Shown here: piece after piece, positions 1 to 7,372 of the stretch
Numbering within the stretch: position 1 is the first letter of the stretch
Layout: each line of letters starts with the position of its first letter
NCBI GenBank assembly: GCA_023430565.1
Contig: JAEZAD010000183.1
Span: 1-9,887 of the forward strand
DNA: 9,887 nt
Direction of reading: 5' to 3'
Source of the DNA: Verrucomicrobiota bacterium
Lineage (GTDB): Bacteria; Verrucomicrobiota; Verrucomicrobiia; Opitutales; Opitutaceae
Notes under the pieces: model-generated
Told to the model about the DNA's origin: nothing
The model's database searches: none
What the model saw: the letters and a program-made list of their open reading frames with translations, nothing else
Position numbers and translations under genes: made by a program

Positions 1-236
1 TTCAAATAGTCCAGCTTTTCGATCAGCCCCTGAAAGTCGCCGATCCCGTCGCCCGCGAGCGGCCCGCTCGACGCGTCCGCAAACGAGCGCACGAAGATCT
101 CGTAAAACACCGCGTCGCGCCACCAGCGCGGCTCCGGTTCGCTCGCCACCACCGGAACGCTCAACACCGCCAGCGCCAGCCAGAGGGCCTTAAGCCTGAA
201 CCATTGCCAGCCGTCGTTCATCACACGTGTTTTCAT
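1..236 (-). CDS. Secreted GH13 alpha-amylase family enzyme (N-terminal part, runs off left edge)
   Basis: Seen: 78 complete codons from the ATG at 236-234 to the window edge. The protein opens with a short polar stretch, then a hydrophobic segment (LKALWLALAVLSVPVVA, about residues 15-31) that looks like a signal peptide with cleavage near VVA. The motif RWWRDAVFYEIFVRSF (37-52) follows, then DGIGDF (63-68). Known: these match the first beta strand and the early metal-binding loop of GH13 alpha-amylase-type hydrolases, which cut alpha-1,4-glucans. Inference: an exported amylase feeding the adjacent uptake system. The catalytic Asp/Glu/Asp residues lie outside the window, so substrate and exact subfamily cannot be read. 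A second ATG (221-219, Met6) would also keep the signal peptide; neither start has a Shine-Dalgarno sequence. The gene is divergent from the TonB receptor gene. Confidence 0.85.
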   Translation of the reverse strand, partial: MKTRVMNDGWQWFRLKALWLALAVLSVPVVASEPEPRWWRDAVFYEIFVRSFADASSGPLAGDGIGDFQGLIEKLDYL

Positions 237-583
237 AAAGAGGGGAGGGGTTCGTCGCAGCCTGTGCCGCTCACGGCCTCGGTCAAAAATCCCACCGCGG
301 ACAATTCATAGGCCGGCCGGACAAAACTTCGTTGCGTCTCGTTTCGCTCGCTCCGCGCCCCGCGCTCTCCGCCGCGCGCCACGCGCGAATCCAGGTTTTT
401 TCCTGCCCATCTCGGTTCTCTGCCGAACTCGCCGTTGGCGGACGCGCTCGCGCCCACGCACCGTTCTTCTCAACCCCGGGGCACGCTCACGCGCCCCTTC
501 GACCCAACAACTACAAACGTGCTACGCGGCGTGCCGTCCACAATCCGGTGCGCCGATCGGAAATCGCAGTCCTGTCACCCACC
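237..583. other. Divergent intergenic region between the amylase and TonB receptor genes
   Basis: About 347 bp lie between the two divergent starts, so the promoters of both the amylase and the receptor unit should be here. I see no convincing -35/-10 pair on either strand and no clear LacI-type operator palindrome. Short self-complementary runs exist (GGCCGGCC at 311-318, CCCCGGGG near 474-481), but these are expected in DNA this GC-rich. Open frames cross the region on both strands. None has a protein-like composition, and they are best explained by the low stop-codon frequency. Confidence 0.5.
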
Positions 584-3367
584 ATGTCTACGCAACCGCA
601 GTTCCCCCCGCTCCGCGCCGCCTCTCCGCTGCGCGCGGGCCTTGTGCTCCTCGCCCTGCTGATCCCCTTCGCCGGCGTCGCGCAGACGCCCCCCACCGAG
701 CCGGTGTCCGGCGATTCGGAGGAAAACCCCGCCGGCGGTCTCGTCGTGCTCGACAAGTTCACCGTCACCGGTGGCTTCGCTGGCAGCCTCGCCGCCGCCG
801 CGGAGGTGAAACAAACGATGTCCGGCATCACCGAAGTCGTCGCCGCCGAAGACATCGGCAAACTCCCCGACATCTCCATCGCCGACTCGCTCAGCCGCCT
901 GCCCGGCCTCGCCACGCAGCGCCTCAACGGCCGCAGCCAGGCCATCAACATCCGCGGCCTCACCGGCGATTACACCACCGGCCTCCTCAATGGTCGCGAG
1001 CAAGTCAGCTCGAGCAGCAACCGCACCGTCGAGTTCGACCAGTATCCCGCCGAGCTCCTCAGCAGCGCCGTCGTCTACAAGACCACCCAGGCCAACCTCA
1101 TCGGCCAGGGCCTCGCGGGCACGATCGATCTTCGCACCGTCCGCCCGCTCACGCACGGCCGGCGCACGGTCGCGGCGAATGCATTCTACGATTGGACGCA
1201 GCTCGATGCGCTCAACGCCGGCTCCGACGACTACGGCTATCGTTACAGCGCCTCCTACATCGACCAGTTCAACGACGGCACGGTCGGCGTCGCCTTCGGC
1301 TATTCGCACGCGGACATCCCCGGTCAGGGCGAACAGTGGAACGCCTGGGGCTATCCGACCACCAGCGCCGACCAGCACCCCGACCAACCGTGGGTCATCG
1401 GCGGCGCGAAGCCGTTCGTTCGGTCGAGCGAGCTCAAGCGCGACGGCCTCATGGGCGTCATCGAGTTCAAGACCAGCCCGGTCTTCCACTCCACGATCGA
1501 TCTCTACTACTCGTTTTTCGACGAGACCCAGATGCTCCGCGGCATCGAAATCCCGCTCTACTGGGGCCCGAACTCGTCCGGGTTCCAGCCCGGCTTCTCG
1601 GTTGAAGACGGCCTCGTTACCCAGGCCGTGTTCAACAACGTCTTCGGCGTCGTGCGCAACGACATCGTCTCGCGCAAGGCCGATGTCTACGCCGGCGGTT
1701 GGAACCTGAAAATCGGCGACGGCTCCGGCTGGACCTTCGAAGGCGACCTCAGCTACTCGCGCATCGACCGCAAGGACCGCGTGCTCGAGACCTACTCCGG
1801 CACCGGCTCGAACCAAGTCGGCACGCCCGACACGATCACCGTCAACATGGGCGCCGGCCGCGGCGCCACGTTCACCCCGAGTCTCGATTATACGGATACA
1901 AACCTCGTTCGTCTCGCCGGCCCGCAGGGCTGGGGCGGCGACGTCGTCCCCGGCGGCCAGGCCGGTTACCTGAAGAATCCGAAATCCGAAGACGCGCTCA
2001 CGCTCATCAAGTTCTCCGCCAAGCGCGAACTCGGCGGTTTCCTCAACCTGCTCGACGTCGGCGGCAGCTACAGCAAGCGCACGAAATCCGAAATCGAGGA
2101 CGGCTATTACCTCGCGCTCGCCAACGGCCAGATGAGCGGTCCGCTCCCGCCCGTCACGGGCAACACCGACCTCAGCTTCATCGGCATCAGCGGCATGGCC
2201 AGCTACGATCCGCTCGCGGCGCTTTACAGCGGCACCTACCTGCCCCTCACGAATCCGCACAGCGATGTGATCTCCAACGATTGGGACGTCGCCGAGAAGG
2301 TCACCATCGGCTACGTGCAGCTCGGCCTCGAAAGCCGCGTCGGCGGCCTGCCGCTCACCGGCAACGTCGGCGTGCAGGTGGTCCACACCGATCAAACCTC
2401 GCGCGGCCTCTCCGCCGTTCCGATCAACGGCGTTTCGGTCAACATCCCGGCGGTCGGCGGCGACGATTACTGGAACGTCCTCCCGAGCCTCAACCTCAAG
2501 CTCGAACTCGCCGAGCGCCGCTTCCTCCGCTTCAGCGTCGCGCAACAACTCGCGCGCCAGCGCATGAACGACATGCGTGCGGGCCGCAACACGTCCTTCA
2601 ACGCCACCCTCGCCGACTCGCCGAACATCGGCGACGCGTGGAACGCCTCCGGCGGCAATCCCGAGCTAAAACCCTGGCGCTCCAATTCCGCCGACCTGGC
2701 GTTCGAACAGTATTTCCGCGACAACATGGGCTACTTCGCGCTCTCGGCCTATTACAAGGACCTGCGCACCTACACGTATAACCTGAAGACGATCGCCGAC
2801 TTCACCGGCTTCCCGAGCGGCGGCGTCACGCCGGCGACCTATCTGGGTGTTTACGACCGCCCCGCCAACGGCGACGGCGGCACCATCCAGGGCCTTGAAG
2901 CGACGCTCTCGCTGCCGGGCGAATTGTTCCTCCCGTCGCTCAAGGGCCTCGGCGTCATCGTTAGCGGCGCCTACAACGACAGCGACATCGAGCCCTACGG
3001 GCCGGGTTCCGCGGGCACGACGATTCCCGGCCTCTCGCGCAAGGTGGCGAGCGCGACGGTCTATTACGAGCGCGGTGGCTTCTCGGCCCGCGTGAGCGAG
3101 CGCTATCGTTCCGCGTATCGAGGAAACATCTACACGTTCGGTCCCCGCGGGGAAAACTTCCGCACGATCCACACCGAACAGGTGATCGACGCGCAGATCA
3201 GCTACGAATTCAAATCCGGCCCGCTCCAGGGGCTCACCGTCATCCTGCAGGGCTACAATCTCACCAACGAGCCGCTGCAGACGTCCGAGCAGGGCGATCC
3301 GCGGCTCGTCGTCGATTATCAGGAATACGGCGCCTCCTATTCGGCGGGCGTTTCCTATAAATTCTGA
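584..3367 (+). CDS. TonB-dependent outer-membrane receptor, probable maltodextrin uptake
   Basis: A 927-residue TonB-dependent receptor, the usual size for the large Xanthomonas/Caulobacter-type group. Seen: signal peptide about 1-34 (ending GVAQ); a TonB-box-like stretch VVLDKFTVTGG (54-64); a plug domain from about 75 to 190 with DIGKLPDISIADSLSRLPG, INIRGL (121-126), LNGRE (135-139) and LAGTIDLRTVRP (177-188); a long beta-barrel region; a late YNLTNEPLQT (891-900); and a C-terminal aromatic residue (SYKF), typical of outer-membrane proteins. Known: such receptors move substrates across the outer membrane using energy from TonB-ExbBD. Inference: the substrate is maltodextrin, from the neighbouring GH13, malQ and sugar transporter genes; Caulobacter MalA is the nearest analogy I know. 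No SusD partner lies beside it. The ATG at 584 was chosen because the signal peptide follows directly; a TTG at 332 would add 84 unlikely residues. Confidence 0.93.
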   Translation: MSTQPQFPPLRAASPLRAGLVLLALLIPFAGVAQTPPTEPVSGDSEENPAGGLVVLDKFTVTGGFAGSLAAAAEVKQTMSGITEVVAAEDIGKLPDISIADSLSRLPGLATQRLNGRSQAINIRGLTGDYTTGLLNGREQVSSSSNRTVEFDQYPAELLSSAVVYKTTQANLIGQGLAGTIDLRTVRPLTHGRRTVAANAFYDWTQLDALNAGSDDYGYRYSASYIDQFNDGTVGVAFGYSHADIPGQGEQWNAWGYPTTSADQHPDQPWVIGGAKPFVRSSELKRDGLMGVIEFKTSPVFHSTIDLYYSFFDETQMLRGIEIPLYWGPNSSGFQPGFSVEDGLVTQAVFNNVFGVVRNDIVSRKADVYAGGWNLKIGDGSGWTFEGDLSYSRIDRKDRVLETYSGTGSNQVGTPDTITVNMGAGRGATFTPSLDYTDTNLVRLAGPQGWGGDVVPGGQAGYLKNPKSEDALTLIKFSAKRELGGFLNLLDVGGSYSKRTKSEIEDGYYLALANGQMSGPLPPVTGNTDLSFIGISGMASYDPLAALYSGTYLPLTNPHSDVISNDWDVAEKVTIGYVQLGLESRVGGLPLTGNVGVQVVHTDQTSRGLSAVPINGVSVNIPAVGGDDYWNVLPSLNLKLELAERRFLRFSVAQQLARQRMNDMRAGRNTSFNATLADSPNIGDAWNASGGNPELKPWRSNSADLAFEQYFRDNMGYFALSAYYKDLRTYTYNLKTIADFTGFPSGGVTPATYLGVYDRPANGDGGTIQGLEATLSLPGELFLPSLKGLGVIVSGAYNDSDIEPYGPGSAGTTIPGLSRKVASATVYYERGGFSARVSERYRSAYRGNIYTFGPRGENFRTIHTEQVIDAQISYEFKSGPLQGLTVILQGYNLTNEPLQTSEQGDPRLVVDYQEYGASYSAGVSYKF

Positions 3368-3418
3368 CGCGAGCCGTCGAACGTTCCGACTCGCTTGAGC
3401 TCGATCCATTCCGAGGTG

Positions 3419-3442
3419 GAGCCCGGTGTCCTCACCGGGCTC
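3419..3442 (+). promoter_or_regulatory. Perfect 10-bp stem-loop in the receptor-malQ spacer
   Basis: GAGCCCGGTG (3419-3428) and CACCGGGCTC (3433-3442) are exact reverse complements around the four-base loop TCCT. The hairpin lies 51 bp after the receptor stop and 33 bp before the malQ ATG. No T-run follows, so it is not a standard intrinsic terminator. In the transcript it could stabilise the 3' end of receptor mRNA or reduce readthrough into malQ. This role is inference; the symmetry is seen directly. Confidence 0.6.
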
Positions 3443-3475
3443 GAAGCGGCCTCCGTGCCCGTTCGCAGATCCGAC

Positions 3476-5047
3476 ATGGATTCAAACCCACGCACGTGGC
3501 TCAACACCCGCTCGGCCGGCGTGCTCGCGCACGTCTCGTCGCTCCCCGGCGATTTCGGCATCGGCAACCTCGGGCCGGGCGCGCGCGCGTTCGTCGATTT
3601 CCTCGCCGCTGCGGGCGTGCGCTACTGGCAGATTTGTCCGATCGGGCCGACGGGTTACGGCGATTCCCCGTATCAGCTTTTTTCCAGCGCCGCAGGGAAT
3701 CCCTACTTCATCGATCTCGGCGAGCTCGTTTCCGCCGGCTTGCTCGAAACGGGCGAGCTCGCGGATTTGCGCCGGCTGCCGTCGCGGCGCGTCAACTACG
3801 GCCAACTCTACTGGGCGTTCTGGCCGGTCCTCGCCCGCGCCGCCGATCGGTTCCGGGAGCGCGGACTCACGCAGTTCGCGGACTTCGGTCCGCTGCACGA
3901 TTTTCGCCAGCAGCGCGCCGCGTGGCTGCAGCCGTTTGCCGACTACATGGCGCTGAAAGCGCATTTCGGCGGCGAGGCGTGGATGACGTGGCCCGACGCC
4001 TACAGCGAATGGACGCCGCAGCTTCACGCGCAGCTCCCGGCGGAGGTTGGCCGCGACGCCGAGCGGCACGTGTTTTATCAATACCTCTTTTTCGGCCAGT
4101 GGCAGCGACTCCGCCGCTACGCCGAAGCGAAAGGCGTCGGCATTGTCGGCGACGTGCCGATTTTCGTGGCGCTCGACAGCGCCGACACCTGGCGGCACCG
4201 CGCCGTTTTTCGCCTCGATCAACACGGCGCGCCCGATGCGGTCGCCGGCGTGCCGCCCGATTACTACTCGAGCTACGGCCAGCTCTGGGGCAACCCGCTT
4301 TACAATTGGGAGCACCTCGAGCGCACCGGGTATGCGTGGTGGATCGACCGGCTCGCCGCGGCGTTCGAACTCTACGACGTGATCCGCCTCGATCACTTTC
4401 GCGGCTTCGACACGTATTGGGAAATCCCCGCCGACGCCGTCGACGCGCGTGCCGGCCGCTGGTTGAAGGGGCCGGGTCTCGGTTTTTTCGACGCGATCCG
4501 CGCCGCGCTGCCGCACACGCGCATCATCGCCGAAGACCTCGGCTACATCGGCCCCGACGTCGTCGCGCTGCGTCAAGCCGCCGGACTGCCGGGGATGAAA
4601 GTTCTGCAGTTCGCCTACGGGCACGACGCCAACAACGTCAACCTGCCGCATCACTTTCCGCGCGAGAGCGTCGCCTACACCGGCACGCACGACAACAACA
4701 CCACCCGCGGCTGGCTCGAACATCTTTCCGGCGACGCCGCGCAGCGCGTGGACGATTACTTCCAGTTGCGCGGTTCACGTTCGGCGTGGCCGATGATTCG
4801 CGTGCTGCTGTCCACGCCCTCGCGGCTCGCGGTGGTCCCGATCCAGGACCTGCTCGACCTCGGCGCCGAAGCCGTGCTGAACCGGCCCGGCACCACCGTG
4901 GGAAACTGGCAATGGCGCTTCACGAGCACGCAACTCGAGCGGCTCGCGAAAACGAAGACCGCGACGCTGCACCACTGGATCGACCTCTACGACCGCAGCG
5001 GCGCGCGCGAAGTCGTCGATTACAGCCAACCACCGGAGAGTCATTGA
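3476..5047 (+). CDS. malQ: 4-alpha-glucanotransferase (amylomaltase, GH77)
   Basis: A 523-residue GH77 enzyme, the usual length of the compact bacterial amylomaltases, without added N-terminal starch-binding domains. It transfers alpha-1,4-glucan segments between maltodextrins in the cytoplasm, releasing glucose and making longer chains for breakdown. Seen: the N-terminal RSAGVLAHVSSLPGDFGIGN (12-31), WQICPIGPTGYGDSPYQ (51-67), GDVPIFVALDSADTW (225-239), VIRLDHFRGFD (302-312) with the expected nucleophile D306, IIAEDLG (350-356) with the acid/base E353, and YTGTHDNNT (401-409) with the third carboxylate D406. All key catalytic residues are present and there is no signal peptide. The ATG at 3476 gives the family-typical N-terminus; the upstream TTG at 3395 would read through the 3419-3442 hairpin. 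It sits 108 bp after the receptor gene and 98 bp before the transporter gene. Confidence 0.95.
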   Translation: MDSNPRTWLNTRSAGVLAHVSSLPGDFGIGNLGPGARAFVDFLAAAGVRYWQICPIGPTGYGDSPYQLFSSAAGNPYFIDLGELVSAGLLETGELADLRRLPSRRVNYGQLYWAFWPVLARAADRFRERGLTQFADFGPLHDFRQQRAAWLQPFADYMALKAHFGGEAWMTWPDAYSEWTPQLHAQLPAEVGRDAERHVFYQYLFFGQWQRLRRYAEAKGVGIVGDVPIFVALDSADTWRHRAVFRLDQHGAPDAVAGVPPDYYSSYGQLWGNPLYNWEHLERTGYAWWIDRLAAAFELYDVIRLDHFRGFDTYWEIPADAVDARAGRWLKGPGLGFFDAIRAALPHTRIIAEDLGYIGPDVVALRQAAGLPGMKVLQFAYGHDANNVNLPHHFPRESVAYTGTHDNNTTRGWLEHLSGDAAQRVDDYFQLRGSRSAWPMIRVLLSTPSRLAVVPIQDLLDLGAEAVLNRPGTTVGNWQWRFTSTQLERLAKTKTATLHHWIDLYDRSGAREVVDYSQPPESH

Positions 5048-5054
5048 AAATCTA

Positions 5055-5140
5055 AAATGCTGAAACGCTGAAGCGCTGAAATACTTCAGCGAACCAGTCG
5101 GTCGGGTTTCAGATTTTCAGCGTTTCAGCTTTCAGCATTT
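5055..5140. repeat. Nested inverted repeat built from GCTGAAA-like units
   Basis: The 98-bp malQ-transporter spacer is far more AT-rich than its surroundings and consists largely of GCTGAAA-type words on the left and their reverse complements on the right. Exact arms include AAATGCTGAAA (5055-5065) with TTTCAGCATTT (5130-5140), and GCTGAAACGCTGAA (5059-5072) with TTCAGCGTTTCAGC (5116-5129). A smaller hairpin, CGCTGAA (5074-5080) with TTCAGCG (5085-5091), sits inside. The element ends five bases before the transporter ATG. It resembles a dispersed REP-like intergenic palindrome. In the mRNA it could fold and affect transporter translation or mRNA stability. Copy number elsewhere is unknown. 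Confidence 0.75.
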
Positions 5141-5145
5141 CCATC

Positions 5146-6483
5146 ATGAATCCCCGCCCGCTCGCCCTCGCCGAAATCGTCAAGATGAGCTTCGGCTTCC
5201 TCGGCATCCAGTTCGGCTGGGGACTGCAGATGGCGAACATGAGCGCCATCTACCAATACCTCGGCGCGAGCGAGAGCGAGATCCCGCTGCTCTGGCTCGC
5301 GGCCCCGGTGACCGGACTCGTCGTGCAACCGATTATTGGATACTACAGCGATCGCACGTGGACGCGCCTCGGCCGCCGCCGGCCGTATTTTCTGGTCGGC
5401 GCGATCCTCGCGAGCCTCGCGCTGATCGCGATGCCGAATTCGTCCACGCTCTGGATGGCGGCGGGTCTGCTGTGGATTCTCGATGCGGCGGTCAACGTCA
5501 GCATGGAGCCGTTTCGCGCGTTTGTGGGCGACCTGCTTCCGCCCGAACAGCGCAAGGTCGGTTTCGCGATGCAGAGTGTGTTGATCGGCCTCGGCGCGAT
5601 TCTTTCCTCGGCGCTGCCGTGGCTGCTCACGAATGCGTTCGGGATGGCGTCGGGGGTGGGTGAGGGCGGTTCGAGGATTCCGCTTACGGTTCATGTTTCG
5701 TTCTACATTGGCGCGGCGGTGTTTTTCGGCGCCGTGCTCTACACGGTGCTGACGACACGCGAGCATCCGCCCGAGGACCTGGCGGCGTTCGAGGCGGAGA
5801 AGGCGGCGAGTGCGGGCGTGGGCCGCGCGTTCGGCGAAATTTTCCGTGGCGTGCTTTCGATGCCGCCGACGATGCGCCGGCTCGCGGTCGTGCAGTTTTT
5901 CACGTGGTTCGGATTGTTCTGCCTGTGGATCTATTTCGCGCCGGCGATTGCGCGGAGCCTGTTCGGCGGAGAGCCCGGTTCGGAAGCGTATCAGCGGGGC
6001 ATCGAATGGGGCGGCGTGTGCTTTGCGACTTACAACGGCGTGGCGTTCGCGTTCGCGTTCGCGCTGATCCCGCTCGCGCGGCGTTTTTCCGCTCGCGCGA
6101 TTCACCGCGTTTGCCTGCTGGCGGCGGCCGCGGGTTTTCTCCTGGTCCCCGTCTGGCCGGATCCCATCTGGCTGCTCGTGTCGATGGTCGGCGTGGGCAT
6201 CGGCTGGGCGAGCATCCTGTCGATGCCGTATGCGCTGCTCGCGAACGCGATTCCGCCGGCGCGCATGGGGTTTTATATGGGCGTGTTCAACTTCTTCATC
6301 GTGCTGCCGCAGATCGCGGCCTCGGCGTTGCTCGGCCCGATTGTCGCGAGCGCGTTCAATGGGCAGGCGATCTATGCGATCGTGCTCGGCGGAGCATCGT
6401 TTGTGATCGCGGCGATCGCGTTGAGCTGGGTGAACGAGGAGCGAGTCGAAGCCGGTGCTTTGGCGCGTTCCGCTACGGGCTGA
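5146..6483 (+). CDS. SLC45-like MFS sugar transporter, probable maltose/maltodextrin symporter
   Basis: A 445-residue polytopic inner-membrane protein with about 12 hydrophobic segments. Seen: IVKMSFGFLGIQFGWGLQMA (11-30) in the first membrane segment; the MFS loop motif GYYSDRTWTRLGRRRPY (65-81) between segments 2 and 3; a charged central cytoplasmic loop (about 203-245); and GWASILSMPYALLANAIPP (353-371) followed by MGVFNFFIVLPQ (378-389), patterns I associate with SLC45-type and related sugar:cation symporters. Known: this group includes sucrose and maltose carriers, and Caulobacter MalY has the same role beside a TonB receptor. Inference: it imports the oligosaccharides delivered by the receptor for MalQ. 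The start is set by the N-terminus; no Shine-Dalgarno sequence is visible and the inverted repeat lies immediately upstream. Third-base use changes from C-rich to G-rich around residue 166. The last 11 bp overlap the convergent dehydrogenase gene. Confidence 0.9.
   Translation: MNPRPLALAEIVKMSFGFLGIQFGWGLQMANMSAIYQYLGASESEIPLLWLAAPVTGLVVQPIIGYYSDRTWTRLGRRRPYFLVGAILASLALIAMPNSSTLWMAAGLLWILDAAVNVSMEPFRAFVGDLLPPEQRKVGFAMQSVLIGLGAILSSALPWLLTNAFGMASGVGEGGSRIPLTVHVSFYIGAAVFFGAVLYTVLTTREHPPEDLAAFEAEKAASAGVGRAFGEIFRGVLSMPPTMRRLAVVQFFTWFGLFCLWIYFAPAIARSLFGGEPGSEAYQRGIEWGGVCFATYNGVAFAFAFALIPLARRFSARAIHRVCLLAAAAGFLLVPVWPDPIWLLVSMVGVGIGWASILSMPYALLANAIPPARMGFYMGVFNFFIVLPQIAASALLGPIVASAFNGQAIYAIVLGGASFVIAAIALSWVNEERVEAGALARSATG
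6043..6063 (+). repeat. Short hexanucleotide tandem repeat inside the transporter gene
   Basis: GCGTTC occurs three times in tandem, followed by GCG, encoding alternating Ala-Phe (AFAFAFA, residues 300-306) in a predicted membrane segment. The repeat stays in frame for unit gains or losses of six bases. It is probably a by-product of codon use in a hydrophobic helix. Confidence 0.6.
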
Positions 6484-7372
6484 GCAGCGTCGGCAGCTGC
6501 TCGGCGAGCGGCTGCGGACGCGTGCGCAACAGCCCGGCGAGCGGTGAGAGATCGAGCGCGAGGCAGGGCGGGCGCTGGGCGGCGACCGTGGGCGTGTCGG
6601 CGCGGGTGACGGCGATGAGCGGCGCGGCGATTTCGGACAACTGAAAGTGCGTGCGCAGGCGGAGGCCGAGTTCGTAACGCGAAACGAGCTCGGTGCCGGC
6701 CCAGTGAAAAACGCCGCGGAGATCGCGACGGTGGAGAAGTTCGAGCAGGACCTCGGCGAGATTGTCGGCGGTGCAAGGCTGGCGAAATTCGTCGGTGTAG
6801 AGCCGTGGTGTGCGGCCGGCGGCCCAGTCGGCAAGAAGGCGTTCGTGCAGCGAACGTTGGCGGCTCGGGCTGTTGCCCAAGAGGAGCGGCGCGCGGATCA
6901 CGACGGAATGCTCGGGCGCGGCGGCGAGGGCGGCGCGTTCGCCGGCGAGTTTTTGCCGACCGTAGAGATTGATAGGCCGAGGCGTGTCGGCGGGTGCATA
7001 GGGCGTCGTGCGGTTGCCGTCGAAGACCTGTTCGGACGACAGATGAAGACAACGAGCGCCGGACTCGCGTGCGAATTGTGCGAGCAGCCGAGGCAGGGCG
7101 ACGTTCATCGCTTCGGAGTGCGGGGGATTGGCGTCGCACTGGCCCGGTTCGGAGATCGCGGCGCAGTTGACGATTCCTTCCGGCGCCACGGTTCGCAGCG
7201 CGGCGATGACGGCGGGTTCGTCCGTGAGATCGAGGCGAAGTTGCTTCGAGAGGCCGGCGATCGTGCCTTCGAAACGGCCGACGGTGCCGATGACCTCGTG
7301 ACCTTGCGCTGCGGCGAGGCGGGCAAAGTTGCCGCCGACGAGACCGGAGGCGCCGGTGAGGAGGAGTTTCAT
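6473..7372 (-). CDS. RmlD-like NAD(P)-dependent sugar-nucleotide reductase/epimerase family protein
   Basis: A 299-residue extended-type short-chain dehydrogenase. Seen: the N-terminal Rossmann motif LLTGASGLVGGN (4-15), the core NCAAISEPGQCD (69-80), a Ser pair in HLSSEQVFDG (110-119) and the catalytic YGRQK (Y137, K141). The C-terminal half (RQPCTADNLAEVLLELL, about 197-213) fits the RmlD substrate-binding pattern. Known: RmlD reduces dTDP-4-dehydrorhamnose, but many RmlD-like proteins act on other substrates. No rmlA, rmlB or rmlC gene is nearby, so a rhamnose role is not supported. Its ATG (7372-7370) overlaps the TGA of the upstream LysR gene as ATGA, which suggests translational coupling; no Shine-Dalgarno sequence is visible. 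Its 3' end overlaps the convergent transporter gene by 11 bp. Confidence 0.85.
   Translation of the reverse strand: MKLLLTGASGLVGGNFARLAAAQGHEVIGTVGRFEGTIAGLSKQLRLDLTDEPAVIAALRTVAPEGIVNCAAISEPGQCDANPPHSEAMNVALPRLLAQFARESGARCLHLSSEQVFDGNRTTPYAPADTPRPINLYGRQKLAGERAALAAAPEHSVVIRAPLLLGNSPSRQRSLHERLLADWAAGRTPRLYTDEFRQPCTADNLAEVLLELLHRRDLRGVFHWAGTELVSRYELGLRLRTHFQLSEIAAPLIAVTRADTPTVAAQRPPCLALDLSPLAGLLRTRPQPLAEQLPTLLSP

Noticed and set aside
233..457. Small - strand frame ending with an ATGA overlap on the amylase start, possible leader peptide
   Set aside because: The overlap is appealing, but the composition is not protein-like and open frames of this length are common in DNA this GC-rich.
332..583. 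In-frame TTG-initiated extension of the TonB receptor by 84 codons
   Set aside because: The added stretch has no protein-like features, and the signal peptide begins right after the ATG at 584.
575..2548. Long open frame antisense to the TonB receptor (about 657 codons)
   Set aside because: It is a GC-rich shadow frame: its low-complexity Ala/Glu/Arg/Asp/Val composition mirrors the receptor's codons and no domain is recognisable.
3395..3475. TTG start extending malQ by 27 residues
   Set aside because: It would be translated through a perfect hairpin, and the ATG at 3476 already gives the normal GH77 N-terminus.
3496..5055. Long + strand frame overlapping malQ
   Set aside because: Arg/Ala-rich shadow frame; the overlapping frame carries all GH77 catalytic motifs.
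5074..5091. Inner CGCTGAA/TTCAGCG hairpin as an intrinsic terminator for malQ
   Set aside because: The stem is weak, no T-run follows, and it is part of a larger repeat.
5046..5145. Replication origin at the AT-rich repeat near the skew switch
   Set aside because: No TTATCCACA-like DnaA boxes and no origin-linked genes were seen, and the sharp skew change is about 500 bp further right. Kept only as one reading of the skew finding.
6473..7372. Part of a dTDP-rhamnose synthesis operon
   Set aside because: Only an RmlD-like fold is present; no rmlA, rmlB or rmlC gene is nearby, and many RmlD-like proteins have other substrates.
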